This document shows positions 53,736 to 64,000 of a stretch of 64,000 nt of DNA, piece by piece (the stretch's first letter is position 1; every line of letters begins with the position of its first letter). The DNA is from Bufo bufo. Lineage: Eukaryota > Chordata > Amphibia > Anura > Bufonidae. Below the pieces are notes generated by a model. That model saw only the letters and a list, made by a program, of their open reading frames with translations. It did not search any database and had not been told where the DNA came from. A program made the translations under genes and the position numbers. The DNA lies in NCBI RefSeq assembly GCF_905171765.1, contig NC_053390.1, forward strand, positions 515,492,852 through 515,556,851. Direction: 5' to 3'.

Positions 53736-54374
53736 ACCTGAGACTATCACCATGTTAATAGCAACCATAGCAGAGAAGCAGTAGAAGAGCTGAACGCGAC
53801 AAGCTCATAAACTGTCATTCGTATTGTAAAACAGGATTGTATTAGGAGAAGGTTGTGTCTGCATTGCTACTATTCTTTTTACTTTTATTGCTCCAATGCT
53901 TTTAAAATATAAAATTGAAGCAACGTTGTATTAACACTCTTCTATTGTTCTACAGCTTGCATGCAGATGTGTATATCTCCATGCTTATAACTCCATGGTT
54001 ATGGTGAGTCCATTTGAACTCCCCTACTATATCCTAAATTACTGTACATTTTGTAGGATAGCTAAAGCCAGAAATTCAAATGGAGTATGCTTGCAAGATG
54101 AGACTAAACAGTTTTTTTTTTTTTCAGTCTGTTACCATGGAGAAATATAAATCTATACTGTAGATGTTGACACAAAATTCTGATATACTTTTTGTTTTCC
54201 TTTGGACTAATAACAGTTGCAAATATGCAAATGCCGCTTCAAAGATGAATCTTCATTTATCATTTGTCCTTTTGAAATTATGATAACTGTTGCTTAAAGG
54301 TGTATTCTGGTTATACTGTATTAAAGAAGAACTTCCATAAGTAAAAAATATTATCTAACCTGTTAGAAAGAGAC
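53736..54374. other. Nothing recognised
   Basis: AT-rich unique-looking sequence. TTAAAGGTGTATTCTGG near 54295 could be a MITE terminus but no partner was found. Confidence 0.5.
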
Positions 54375-54390
54375 AGGATGTAATCTGTAG

Positions 54391-54785
54391 ATAGCAGAAA
54401 GAGTCACAGCAGCCTATCCAGTGTATCTGTTTATTGGAAACCAAGAGTGCCCACACAAAGAGGTATGACATTTCGGCTACGCAGTAGCCTTTATCGTATC
54501 TGTTTATTGGAAACCAAGAGTGCACACACAAAGAGGTGCAACGTTTCGGCTACGCAGTAGCCTTTATCAATACTTGATAAAGGCTACTGCGTAGCCGAAA
54601 CTTCGTACCTCTTTGTGTGTGCACTCTTGGTTTCCAATAAACAGATATACTGGATAAGCTGCTGTGACCCTTTATGCTATCTACTACTGTTCCTAGGACT
54701 GCTGTGGATCTGTGGTCCCATCACGGTTGGTGCATTCCGGGTTTGGTCGAGAGGTCCATTTGTGCTGCTCTGCAACTTTTTCGCT
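54391..54785. mobile_element. Fold-back retroinsertion with hammerhead-like motifs
   Basis: AGGATGTAATCTGTAG is present exactly on both sides (54375-54390 and 54786-54801), a 16-bp duplication. Inside, a block of about 75 bp (CTGTTTATTGGAAACCAAGA to GCCTTTATC) occurs three times: twice in tandem (about 54427-54570) and once inverted (54575-54655). Each has GATAAAGGCTACTGCGTAGC followed by CGAAA, a 6-bp stem between sequences like the conserved boxes of a hammerhead ribozyme. Such ribozymes are known in Penelope-like elements. The remainder (54690-54785) is unassigned. Confidence 0.65.
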
Positions 54786-54805
54786 AGGATGTAATCTGTA
54801 GTGAA

Positions 54806-55102
54806 TGTAATCTTCTTACCAGTGGCTGTATTTGTGAGCTATCCCATCCTTTCTGCTTCTCAGCTGTGTCAAGTGGCCGGCAATCAGACTTTCGAAATAA
54901 CACAACATCTTATGTGTGCACAGGAAGTCCGTTTCTCTATGTTTTCCTATGGTAGCCTCAATGTCAGTCTCATAGGAATGAATAGAGAAGTAACTGACTT
55001 CCTGTCCTGTGTCAGTTGGAGATCAGAGAGTTGATCGCATGACACAGCTGAGGATCAGAAGGGAAGTTATAACTCACAAATACAGTCACTAGTAAGATTA
55101 CT
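54806..55102. repeat. Palindromic repeat
   Basis: GTAATCTTCTTACCAGTGGC to CTCAGCTGTGTCA (54806-54870) is mirrored by TGACACAGCTGAGGATCAGA to CTAGTAAGATTAC (55038-55102). The sequence between includes TTCTCTATTCATTC-type complements (54935-54995). A MITE with unclear ends; the 54391-54785 insertion lies at its left. Confidence 0.75.
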
Positions 55103-55389
55103 TCAAGGGGACATGCTAATTCTTGAAGCACGTTTGAAAACAGCAGGTAACTTTGGTGCTTATTTCCCTTTGAAAATAATGGGAAGCAGTTTTTAAGCAT
55201 TTAAGAAGCATATTACACAGTGAAACAGCAGTGTATTTTGCTCTGCGAACATGGCCTCAGTGTGCTTTTTTTCCCACATATCAGATTTTGTTGAAATTTC
55301 TGTGACTGAAATCAGTTTTATTTAGCTGAGCCAACTCCATACACAGCAGTGTTATACAGCATACACCCACTTACAGTGAATAGGATGGG
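55103..55389. other. Nothing recognised
   Basis: No gene, repeat or signal identified. Confidence 0.5.
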
Positions 55390-56759
55390 ACATAACTTTG
55401 ATCCCGGTCCTTTATCCCATTAGATGCCATGGTCAATAGTGACTACAGCATCTAAGTGGCTAGAAAGAGGGGTCTCCTCTGTTGTCCACTTGACTCCTCT
55501 TTGATGCAATCATGAGGTGTTGATCAGTTGACATGGCAGCTGGAAGCCTTGTGAAGAGCCTGATTCCCAAGGCCTGCCATGTTACTGCTTCTATTAAACC
55601 ATGCCCGAAGCAGAGTGTAAAAGGAAATTGGTAAAATCACTATACAGAAGCATTGCAGTGTATAGCACAAACAATCAAATGATTATAGTCCTCTTAGGGG
55701 ACTTAAAAAAGAAAAAAATCAGTTAAAGTTTTTAAAAATATTAAAGATTTAAAACACCCCTTTTCCTCACACCCCTTTTCCTTATTTATCATATTAACAA
55801 TTGAAACTATAAAACTATAGAAATATGACACTATTTATCCCACACATTGAATGCTATAAACCAAAAAAAACTCACAATGCCAGGATTGTAACTTTTGATC
55901 ACCTCACCTCCCCAAAAATATTGAATAAAGTAAAAAAAAAAAAAGTCTTATGTATTGTAACAGTAAGAACTGCAGATCACCCCAAAAAACGAGCCCTCGA
56001 AACTGCTCAGCAGAAAATTAACAACCATATGGTGACAAAAAGACATAAAAAGTTTTTAATTCATTAAAAGTATGCCAGAATTTAGTTTTTTCCCTATTCC
56101 ACCCTACAAATAATGTTTTTACATTTTCATGATACAGTATATGGAACCTTAAATGGTGCTATTAAAAAGTACAATTCATCCAACAAAAAAATAAAGCTGT
56201 GTACCGTAGTGGATTTTGACAATTCCATGGCAGAAATCCTCCTGCGGTTTTACAGTTTGAATGTGGCACGACCTATTGTTTAACCATTAAACACACCACA
56301 ACGTACAGCTAAGCCTGATCTATAAGCTTCAGGGGCCAGCTGTGTAATACAGTGGCACTTGACCTCAATGACTAAGATCGGTGATGATGGTCCTTTAACC
56401 CCTCAGATGCTGTGATCAATTGGGACTACACCATCTGAGACAGATTTCCCTAGGAGTACTGTGCTCCTTGGGGCCTAAATGACTACACTATGCCGAGATC
56501 TGGGAAGCTGCTCATTCTCTGTGGTAGCCTCAAGCTTTAGGAAAGCTTGAGGCTACCACAGTAATGCATTAATTTGGAACCCTGTCTGATACATAAGGAA
56601 TCTTCCATAGACTTTAATGGTAAATCATTGCCTTTTATGAAATAAGCAATCAGAGGCTCGCCTTTTTAAGTCCCCTTGAAGGACTTTAAAAAAGGGAAAA
56701 AAGTTTAAACAAATATTTTAAAAATATTAATTCAAATCACCTCCTTTCTCAAGTATTCA
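55390..56759. repeat. Diverged interspersed repeat, left of the Helitron
   Basis: Two copies of a motif with GATGCYRTGRTCAATWGKGACTAC (read across 55420-55455 and 56405-56435) in a setting of ACCCCTYAGATGC words, and stretches such as ACTTTTGATCACCTC and CCCCAAAAAACGAGCCCTC, typical of a non-coding frog repeat. It appears to continue at 58067. The 80-codon frame 55825-56067 has no motif. Confidence 0.5.
56519..56561. repeat. Perfect 20-bp hairpin
   Basis: CTGTGGTAGCCTCAAGCTTT (56519-56538) is exactly complementary to 56542-56561, with a 3-base loop AGG. It lies in otherwise diverged repeat DNA, so its perfection stands out. Not called a microRNA: no flanking basal stem is evident. Confidence 0.9.
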
Positions 56760-58066
56760 TCTAATATATAAAGCTGAGTGTATGTATGTGTGTATGTCCG
56801 CTAAAGGAATCCGCACCGTCGCATTCCCAATCATGAAATTTGGCATACGGGTACATCAGGTGTCCGGGAAGGTTTTAGACGGGGTCTCAGCTCTCTAGCA
56901 CGTACTGTTCCTGAGATATTCCCAAAAAATGCATTAGTCTCCACATACACACAGTTTTACACGAGATTTCCATAACAACCCAGACATTTTTCTTCACTGC
57001 TGTAGGTCAGCTTTAAAGGGGCAGGGCGCTGTGGATGACACTGTTAAGGGAGCGGAGTGCTGTGGAGGTCACAGTTCAGAGGGAAGTTAGGGTGGCCATT
57101 CAGGCCACCCTCAAAAGATGGACTTAAAAACACTGCCCCCAGGTCCCGCTAAGCCACACCCCTGACCCGGTGAGGCCATGCTCCCTCCCACTGCACAGCT
57201 GATGGGGATTGAAAAAAATGAAGGTAAAAATCAACTTCTGTCAGCTGTAGGGGTGGGAGGGAGGGTGAAGTTTCTCCCTGTAGCCCACGCTCAGACAGCA
57301 CAGTGCTTCTGTCTGAGTGTGAGCTGATCAAGAGGACATGCCTGTGTCCGTCCAGGCCCTGAGTCGGATGGAGGACAGGGAATTTGAAAGCTGTCTGGCC
57401 TAAAACCTCTTTCCACCCTAGGGGCAGGCTGCTGTGGAGGTTACAGTTAAGGGGCGGTCTGCTATGGAGATCAGTGTTAAGGGCAGATTGCTGTAGAGGT
57501 CACTTTTAAGGGAACGGGGTGTTGTCTAAATCTTTGTTAAAGAGATAGGGTACTGTGGAGGTCACTAATAAAGGGGCGGCCGCTGTGGAGGTCACTGTTA
57601 AGGGGGCGGGATGCTGTGGAGGTCATTGTTAATGGGACAGGCGCTGTGGAGGTCTCTGTTAAGGGGGAAGGGAACTGTAGAGGTCACAGTTAAGGGGACA
57701 GTCTGCTATGGAGGTAAATGTTAAGTGGTGGGGAACTGTAGAGGTCACTGTTAATTTAATGGGGTGGAGTGTTGTGGAGGTCACATTTTAAGGGAAAGGA
57801 GCTCTGTGGAGGTCATTGTTAAGGGGGTGGGTTATTGTGGAAATCACTGTTAACAAGACGGGGTACTGTGGAGGTCACTAATAAAGGGGAGGGTGCTGTG
57901 GATGTTACTGTTAAGGGGAAGGCCACTGTGGAGGTCACTGTTAAAGGGGCGGGGTACTGTAGATGTCACTGTTATAGTGGATACTGTCGATATCTTTTAA
58001 CGACACACACAAACATTAAATTAAATAGATGAAATATACCCATGCAAAGCCAGGTCCTTCTGCTAG
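56760..58066 (+). mobile_element. Non-autonomous Helitron
   Basis: Starts TCTAATATATAAAGCTGAGT after an A and ends CTTCTGCTAG before a T, matching the A|TC...CTAG|T insertion pattern of Helitrons. Close to the 3' end GCAAAG and CTTCTGC can form a small hairpin with loop CCAGGTC, about 5 bp from CTAG. The first 200 bp have the family words GTCCGCTAAAGGAATCCGCA and TCAGGTGTCCGGGAAGG. No Rep/helicase is encoded. The interior is largely a tandem array. Confidence 0.87.
57010..57980. repeat. Tandem array inside the Helitron
   Basis: Roughly 25 degenerate copies of a unit of about 33 bp, of the form GGGGTGCTGTGGAGGTCACT plus GTTAAGGGGGC. A gap between about 57080 and 57410 holds unrelated sequence. 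Confidence 0.85.
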
Positions 58067-58760
58067 TATAAAAATAAATTATAAAAAATAAATATAACAG
58101 ATATCACCATGTCCTAAAATGCACAAACTATCAAAATATAAAAATATTTTTCATGCATGGTGAACATTGCAGTGGGAAAAAATGAAATAAAAACTTGCAA
58201 TTCGCCATTTTGTAACATTATCCCTGCAAAAAAATGTAATAAAAGTGATTAAAAAGCCATATATACCCAAAAATGTGGTACCAATGAAAATTATAGTTCA
58301 CCATGCAAGCCCAAATATGCTTTGTAGATGGAAATATAAAAAGCTATGGCTGTCAGAAAAAGGTAATGCAAAGAAAATGCTTATTTTTTTTCAAAGGTTG
58401 TAATTTTTTTTAAGTTGTAAAAGAAAAGAAAGAAATATACAAATTTGGTATTTTCATAATACTGACTCACAGACTGACGTCATGTCTGTTTAGTGCACAC
58501 TGAACGTCATAATATAAATGCTTAAAAAGCCTTTGAAGTGTGTTTTCTTTCCAGTTTCACCTCACAAAGATTTTTTTTACCATTTCCATTACAAACTATG
58601 GTAAAATAAAAAGGGCCATTAAACAGTACAACGTGTCCTGCAAAAAACAAAGACTTATACGACTATGTGAACAGAAAACAAAAAAAAATGATGGTACCTG
58701 GAATGCTCGGAAATTAAAATAAAAAAATTTAACTAGACCATGTCCCAAAGGGGTTAAATC
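58067..58760. repeat. Diverged interspersed repeat, right of the Helitron
   Basis: Contains GTGGTACCAATGAAAATTA, AAGCTATGGCTGTCAGAAAA and, at the end, CCCAAAGGGGTTAAATC. Matches in style the 55390-56759 part, so the Helitron probably split one repeat. Non-coding. Confidence 0.5.
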
Positions 58761-58944
58761 ACATTTTTATGCTAAACAGATTTTTTTTAGAAATGTGTTT
58801 ATTCTTTCATGTCACAATCTCTATTAAAAAATACCTAAAATTGTAACATTTTGAAACTGGCCACTGGGCTTAAAATATGTCAAGACTTCCTGCTCCGTAC
58901 AGGTAACTTTTCAGTAGCTATTACATTATCATCACAAGCAGAAT

Positions 58945-59440
58945 TAGAGATGAGCGAATCGAATCCTACAAAGTGGAATTCGATCCGAATTTCAGGATAA
59001 ATTCGATTCACCTCGACGCCGAATTTCCTCATGCTTCGTGTAAGCGAATCCATTTAACCTGAAATAGTATAAAAAACAAAAAAATTCATTCTTACCTCCT
59101 CCATTTGCTCGCGATGGGCCACCATCTTGATTGAAGATCTTGGCCAAAATCCCATGCGTGATGACATAATCTCGTGCCGCTCCAGATCTTCAAGAAAGAT
59201 GGCGGCGGCCGGCCTGTTGCAAGCAAATAGACACTGTAAGTTTGATGTAATATTTTTTTTATGTTAATTTCAAGTTTTTACACTTTGAACGCGGCATCTG
59301 AGGGGTACAATGACGGGGGTGGCGCTATTCCAGCTCCCTGTCATTGCACCCACTACTTACAAAAAAATGTGCTTCGTGACAAAGCTAATTTTTTTGAAAA
59401 ATTCGCCGAATCAGCCAAATCAAACTTTTGAAAAATGTCT
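58945..59440. mobile_element. hAT MITE, right end diverged
   Basis: Starts TAGAGATGAGCGAATCGAAT, a hAT-type terminus as in other MITEs here, with AATTCGATCCGAATTT palindromes. The right side (ATTCGCCGAATCAGCC, near 59400) echoes the left but has no clean terminus or 8-bp duplication. Confidence 0.65.
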
Positions 59441-60182
59441 GATGCCTGTTAAAAAAAAATGTACATCACATGAAACATAAAAAATGATTTAAACAATAGG
59501 TCAATTTTTGATGCCACATTATATGTGTATTTTTCCTCTGTCCCCATCAACAACACATACAATCTCAGCTGAGCAGAGTTTGTATGTAGGTCTTGAGAGA
59601 TAGTTGAATGTTCTTTTGGCTGACATGTATTTAAAGTGTATGGGCAGCTTTATTACAGAAAGTGAAAAGAATACAAAATGTTCCTACCTTATATAAGGTG
59701 ACTTTCACATGATAGTATTTTGGTCATTATCTTGCTTGAGTATATGTAGTCAAAACTAATAAAGATTTCAGAACATGGAAGAAGTACAAATCTTTCCATG
59801 ATAAATTAGTAATAAATAATTCCTGGATGTGAAGTACTACTGTGTGAAAATGGCCTCAAGCTATTTTGTGAGAATGCTTACATAGTGTACACCTCAATGT
59901 CATGTTGTTCATTTGCCAGTGACTCTTGTGACTGTCATATGATTGGAGAAAGGAATTTCTCTGCGTATGACCTTTGAGGAAGGTAATTGGCACTAACAAG
60001 ACATTTGCAATCTAGATGGTAATTTAACTGCTGTGTTTGTATTGTACAGAAATATTGTTCTCATTGTGTGATACTTTCTGTCCAATGAAATCAAAGATCT
60101 GGGACCAACACCCACAAAGGTCTTATACTACTGTGGCAAACCGCCAAAATATTTAAATTCTAAAAATATTTTTACAGTACCA
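59441..60182. other. Nothing recognised
   Basis: Unique-looking sequence without gene, repeat or RNA that I can support. Confidence 0.55.
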
Positions 60183-60186
60183 TTAA

Positions 60187-62831
60187 CTCCTTAAGGACAC
60201 AGCCTTATTTCACCTTGAGGACAAGGCCATTTTTTGCAAATCTGACCAGTGTCAATTTAAGTGATGATAACTTTACAACGCTTTTACTTATCCAGGCGAT
60301 TCTGAGACCGTTCGTTTTTTTGTCACATATTGTACTTCATGACAATGGTAAAATGGAGTAAAAAAAAATCTTTTTTATTTATAAAAATAAAGCAAATTTG
60401 CCCAAAATTTAAAAAAATTAGCAAATTTCCAAGTTTCAATTTCTCTACTTCTATAATACATAGTAATACCTACAAAATTAGTTATTACTTTACATTCCCC
60501 ATATGTCTACTTCATGTTTGGATCATTTTGGGAATTACATTTTATTTGTGGTGGACGTTACAAGGCTTAGAAGTTTAGAAGTAAATCTTGAAATTTCTCA
60601 AAAATTTTCAAAAATCAACTTTTTAAGGACCAGTTCAGGTCTGAAGTCACTTTGTGAGGCTTACATAATAGAAACCACCCAAAAATGACCACATTCTAGA
60701 AACTACACCCCTCAAGGTATTCAAAACTGATTTTACAAACGTCGTTAACCCTTTAAGTGTTCCACAAGAATTAATGGAAAATAGAGATACAATTTCAAAA
60801 TTTCACTTTTTTGGCAGATTTTCCATTTTAATATTTTTTTTCCAGTTACAAAGCAAGGGTTAACAGCCAAACAAAACTCAATATTTATGGCCCTGATTCT
60901 TTAGTTTACAGAAACACCCCATATGTGGTCGTAAACTGCTGTACGGGCACACGGCAGGGCGCAGCAGGAAAGGAATGCCATACGGTTTTTGGAAGGACAG
61001 ATTTTGCTGGACTGGTTTTTTGACACCAGGTCCCATTTGAAGCCCCCCTGATGCACCCCTAGAATAGAAACTCCAAAAAAAGTGACCCCATTTTAGAAAC
61101 TACGGGATAGGGTGGAAGTTTTGTTGGTATTAGTTTAGAGTACATATGATTTTTGGTTGCTCTATATTACACTTTTTGTGAGGCAAGGTAACAAGAAATA
61201 GCTGTTTTGCACCGTTTTTTTATTTTTTTTTACAACATTCATCTGACAGGTTAGATCATGTGATATTTTTATAGAGCCGGTCGATATGGACGCGGCGATA
61301 CCTAATATGTATACTTTTTTTTATTTATTTACGTAAGTTTTACACAATGATTTCATTTTTGAAACCCAAAAAAATAAAATCATGTTTTAGTGTCTCCATA
61401 GTCTGAGAGCCATAGTTTTTTCAGTTTTTGGGCAATTATGTTAGTTAGGGTATCATTTTTTGCGGGATGAGATGTTGGTGTTATTGGCACTATTTTGGGG
61501 TGCATATGACTTTTTGATTGCTTGCTATTACACTTTTTGTGATTTAAGATGACAAAAAAGTATTTTTTTACACCGTTTTTTTTTTGTTTTTTTTACGGTG
61601 TTCACCTGAAGGGTTAGTTCATGTGATATTTTTATAGAGCAGGTTGATACGGACGCGGCAAAACCTAATATGTATACTTTTTTTTTATTTATGTAATTTA
61701 TTTATTTGTTTTTTACACAATAATATCATTTTTGAAACTAAAAAAATATCATGTTTTAGTGTCTCCATAGTCTGAGAGCCATAGTTTTTTCAGTTTTTGG
61801 GCGATTATCTTTTATAGATCCGGTCGATACGGACGCGGCGATACCTAATATGTATACTTTTTTTAATTTACTTAAGTTTTACACAATAGTAGCTTATTTA
61901 AAACAAAAAAAATTATGTTTTAGTGTCTCCATATTCTGAGCCATAGTTTTTTTTTTTTGTTGGGCGATTGTCTTAGGTAGGGTCTTATTTTTTGCGGGAT
62001 GAGGTGACGGTTAGATTGGCTATATTTTGGTGGGCATACACCTTTTTGATCGCTTACTGTTATACTTTTTGTGATGTAAGGTGACAAAAAAATTGTTTAT
62101 TTAGCACAGTTTTTTTTTTTTTTACGGTGTTCATCTGAGGGGTAAGGTCATGTGATATGTTTATAGAGCCAGTCGATACGGATGCAGCGATACCTAATAT
62201 GTCTACTTTTTCTTTTTTCCTATTTTTTTTACTTTATTTGGGGAAAATTAAGTTTTTGTTTATTTTTACTTGGAACTTTAAATTTTTTGGGGGGAAACCT
62301 TTTTTTTTTCAACTTTTTTTTACTTTATATTTTGTCCCACTTTGGGACTTTAACTTTTGGGGGTCTAATCCCGTTTACAATGCATTCCAATACTTCTGTA
62401 TTGAAATGCATTTGCTGTATGAGTAAAACTGTGTTTATTACTCATACAGCTTCCGGCCTGTGAGATCCAGGGGGCTGGATCTCACAGGTTCTTCACCGGA
62501 AGTCAGCGCCGATGCCTAAGGAAGGCATTGCGCTGCCTTCCATGCCATCGGGTCCCCCCTACAGCCCCACGGAGACCCGATGGCACAGCCATCCGCAACA
62601 GCCGAAGCATGTAGAAGCCGCAAACTGCAGGTCTAAATTGACACGGGGGGTCACGGGACCCCTCCTCGCATTTAGCCAAGGTGCCTGCTCAATGATTTGA
62701 GCAGGCACCGGGTTCCGATCACCGCCCGCCGCGCGGCGGTGATCGGAAATGCACAGGGTGTACAGGTACGCCCTGTGTCCTTAAGTACCAGGACATGAGG
62801 GCGTACCTGTACGCCCTGTGTCCGTAACAGG
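60187..62831. mobile_element. Long non-coding TTAA-type repeat
   Basis: The left end reads TTAACTCCTTAAGGACACAG and the complement of the right end TTAGCCTGTTACGGACACAG, so the termini are inverted (16 of 20) with TTAA or a derivative at each side (60183-60186 and 62832-62835). The interior has three to four diverged internal repeats with CGGTGTTCACCTGA, ATAGAGC.GGTCGATACGGAC and CTAATATGTATACTTTTT. The last 450 bp is a series of hairpins. A partial copy is at 12239-13515. No open frame with a motif. Confidence 0.75.
62414..62748. repeat. Cluster of perfect hairpins
   Basis: GCTGTATGAGTAA (62414-62426) pairs with 62438-62450; CCTGTGAGATCCA (62457-62469) pairs with 62476-62488; TTCCGATCACCGCC (62713-62726) pairs with 62735-62748. 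Beyond it GGGCGTACCTGTACGCCC (about 62801-62818) is itself a palindrome. All belong to the right end of the TTAA-type repeat. Confidence 0.88.
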
Positions 62832-62835
62832 CTAA

Positions 62836-63013
62836 ACCTTGTAGTGTAGTAGTAAAGAAATACATCTCCTAGAACCAGGTTTTCAAACTGTGCTATATTC
62901 CTTACTCAAAACATTATAATTATACAGTAGAATGCCACTCTGCTACTGCATAATTATAACTTTTTGAGTACTTTTAGGTAATATAAGTAAATTAGGGGTA
63001 TTTGGCTTAGGAA
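62836..63013. other. Nothing recognised
   Basis: Short AT-rich spacer. A weak palindrome around TATTCCTTACTCAAAACATT / TTTTTGAGTACTTTTAGG is visible. Confidence 0.5.
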
Positions 63014-63299
63014 TAGAGTTGAGCGAACACCTGGATGTTCGGGTTCAAGAAGTTCGGCCGAACTTCCCGGAAATGTTCGGCTTCGGGATCCGAACCCGAC
63101 CCGAACTTCGTCCCGAACCCGAACCCTATTGAAGTCAATGGGGACCCGAACTTTTCGGCACTAAAAAGGCTGTAAAACAGCCCAGGAAAAAGGGCTAGAG
63201 GGCTGCAAAAGGCAGCAAAATGTAGTTAAATCCCCTGCAAACAAATGTGGATAGGGAAATGAATAAAAATAAAAATAAAATAAATAAAAATGAACCAAT

Positions 63300-63835
63300 A
63301 TCAATTGGAGAGAGGTCCCATAGCAGAGAATCAGTCTTCATGTCATAGCAGAGAATCAGGCTTCACGTCACACAAAACTGGAACAGTCCATTGTCAGATA
63401 TTTAGGCCCCTGCACCCAGGCAGAGGAGAGAGGTCCCATAACAGAGATTCAGGCTTCATGTCAGCAGAGAATCAGTCTTCATGTCATAGCAGAGAATCAT
63501 GCTTCACGTCACCCAACACTGGAACAGTCCATTGTCATATATTTAGGCCCCGGAACCCAGGCAGAGGAGAGAGGTCCCATAACAGAGATTCAGGCTTCAT
63601 GTCAGCAGAGAATCAGTCTTCATGTCATAGCAGAGAATCAGGCTTCATGTCACCCACCACTGGAACAGTCCATTGTCAGATATTTAGGCCCCGGCACCCA
63701 GACAGAAGAGAGAGGTCCCATAGCAGAGATTCAGGCTTCATGTCATAGCAGAGAATCATGTTTCACGTCACCTAACACTGGAACAGGCCACTGTCAGATA
63801 TTTTTAGGCCCCGGCACCCAGACAGAGGAGAGGTT
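63300..63835. repeat. 141-bp tandem array, short
   Basis: About four copies of the unit seen at 8190-9757 (AGGCAGAGGAGAGAGGTCCC, AGCAGAGAATCAGTCTTCAT). Open frames through it are repeat-derived. Confidence 0.9.
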
Positions 63836-63949
63836 CATTCAACTTTGGGTTGCCCCGCAATATAATGGTAAAATCAAAATAAAAATAGGATTGAATGAGG
63901 AAGTGCCCTGGAGTACAATAATATATTGTTAAGGGGAGGTAGTTAATAT

Positions 63950-64000
63950 CTAATCTGCACAAGGGATGGACAGGTCCTGTGGGATCCATGCCTCGTTCAT
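63950..64000 (-). pseudogene. hAT transposase, last 16 codons
   Basis: The minus strand from 64000 reads MNEAWIPQDLS and ends with a TAG at 63950-63952. It matches the C-terminus MNQAWIPQDLS at 20902-20950. Only the end is inside the window, so it is not known whether the gene is intact. Confidence 0.75.

Larger units (their letters stand above)
63014..64000 (-). mobile_element. 3' end of a second large hAT element, cut by the window
   Basis: Begins TAGAGTTGAGCGAACACCTG and goes through the same palindromic GTTCGG region and AT-rich spacer as 7934, then a 141-bp array (63300-63835), then a unique part that ends in the last codons of the transposase on the minus strand. The element therefore continues beyond 64000. 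It shows that terminus, satellite and transposase end belong to one family. Confidence 0.85.

Noticed and set aside
56519..56561. microRNA precursor
   Set aside because: Arms of 20 bp without the longer basal stem and with a 3-base loop do not fit a typical precursor; no evidence of expression.

Overview
The window looks like intergenic (or intronic) DNA from a vertebrate genome packed with transposable elements, most likely an amphibian and probably a frog or toad. The basis is the repeat mix: a Penelope-like element, several Tc1 families, hAT and Harbinger-type MITEs, TTAA-specific MITEs, a Helitron and a Ty3/gypsy element of the Gmr1 type. I recognise no host protein-coding gene, tRNA, rRNA or CRISPR array. 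The species assignment is inference.

Layout. 1-1575: 5'-truncated Penelope-like element (RT plus GIY-YIG nuclease), then a 31-bp minisatellite to 2411. 2412-6712: an AT-rich array of 114-bp monomers hit twice within one monomer, by a mariner-type element (2877-4540) and a Tc1 with an open transposase frame (4555-6136). 6713-19125: MITEs and satellites, including a 141-bp array attached to a hAT end (7934-9757) and an old mariner relic split by a hAT MITE (14935-17005). 19134-30330: an 11.2-kb hAT unit with 8-bp target duplication, its transposase on the minus strand broken by nested insertions: a second hAT (22571-25295) that itself holds a fold-back element (23669-25081), and an LTR-like unit (about 26041-27571) that holds a hAT MITE (26109-26692). 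30591-40034: a fold-back retroinsertion, a SINE-like repeat, minisatellites, a CR1-like LINE end, three Tc1 families and MITEs.

40185-51879 is a Gmr1-like LTR retrotransposon with a 5-bp target duplication (CTCGC), sitting inside a TTAA MITE. Its order is LTR, gag with a SCAN-like segment, protease remnant, integrase, RT, RNase H, LTR, with integrase before RT. It has been split by a hAT MITE, a truncated Tc1, a fold-back Tc1, a fold-back hAT, a minisatellite and a solo LTR. One deletion joined its RT in frame to a Tc1 transposase catalytic domain, giving a 327-codon open frame (44098-45081).

52296-64000: TTAA and Harbinger MITEs, a fold-back insertion with a 16-bp target duplication, a non-autonomous Helitron (56760-58066), a long hairpin-rich TTAA-family repeat (60187-62831), and at the right edge the 3' end of a second copy of the large hAT family.

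How the parts relate: nothing here forms a host pathway. The sequence records serial transposition. Only the Tc1 transposase at 4807-5877 looks potentially functional; the 44098-45081 chimera is open but lacks the DNA-binding half. All family calls come from reading motifs, termini and target duplications by eye; no database search was run.
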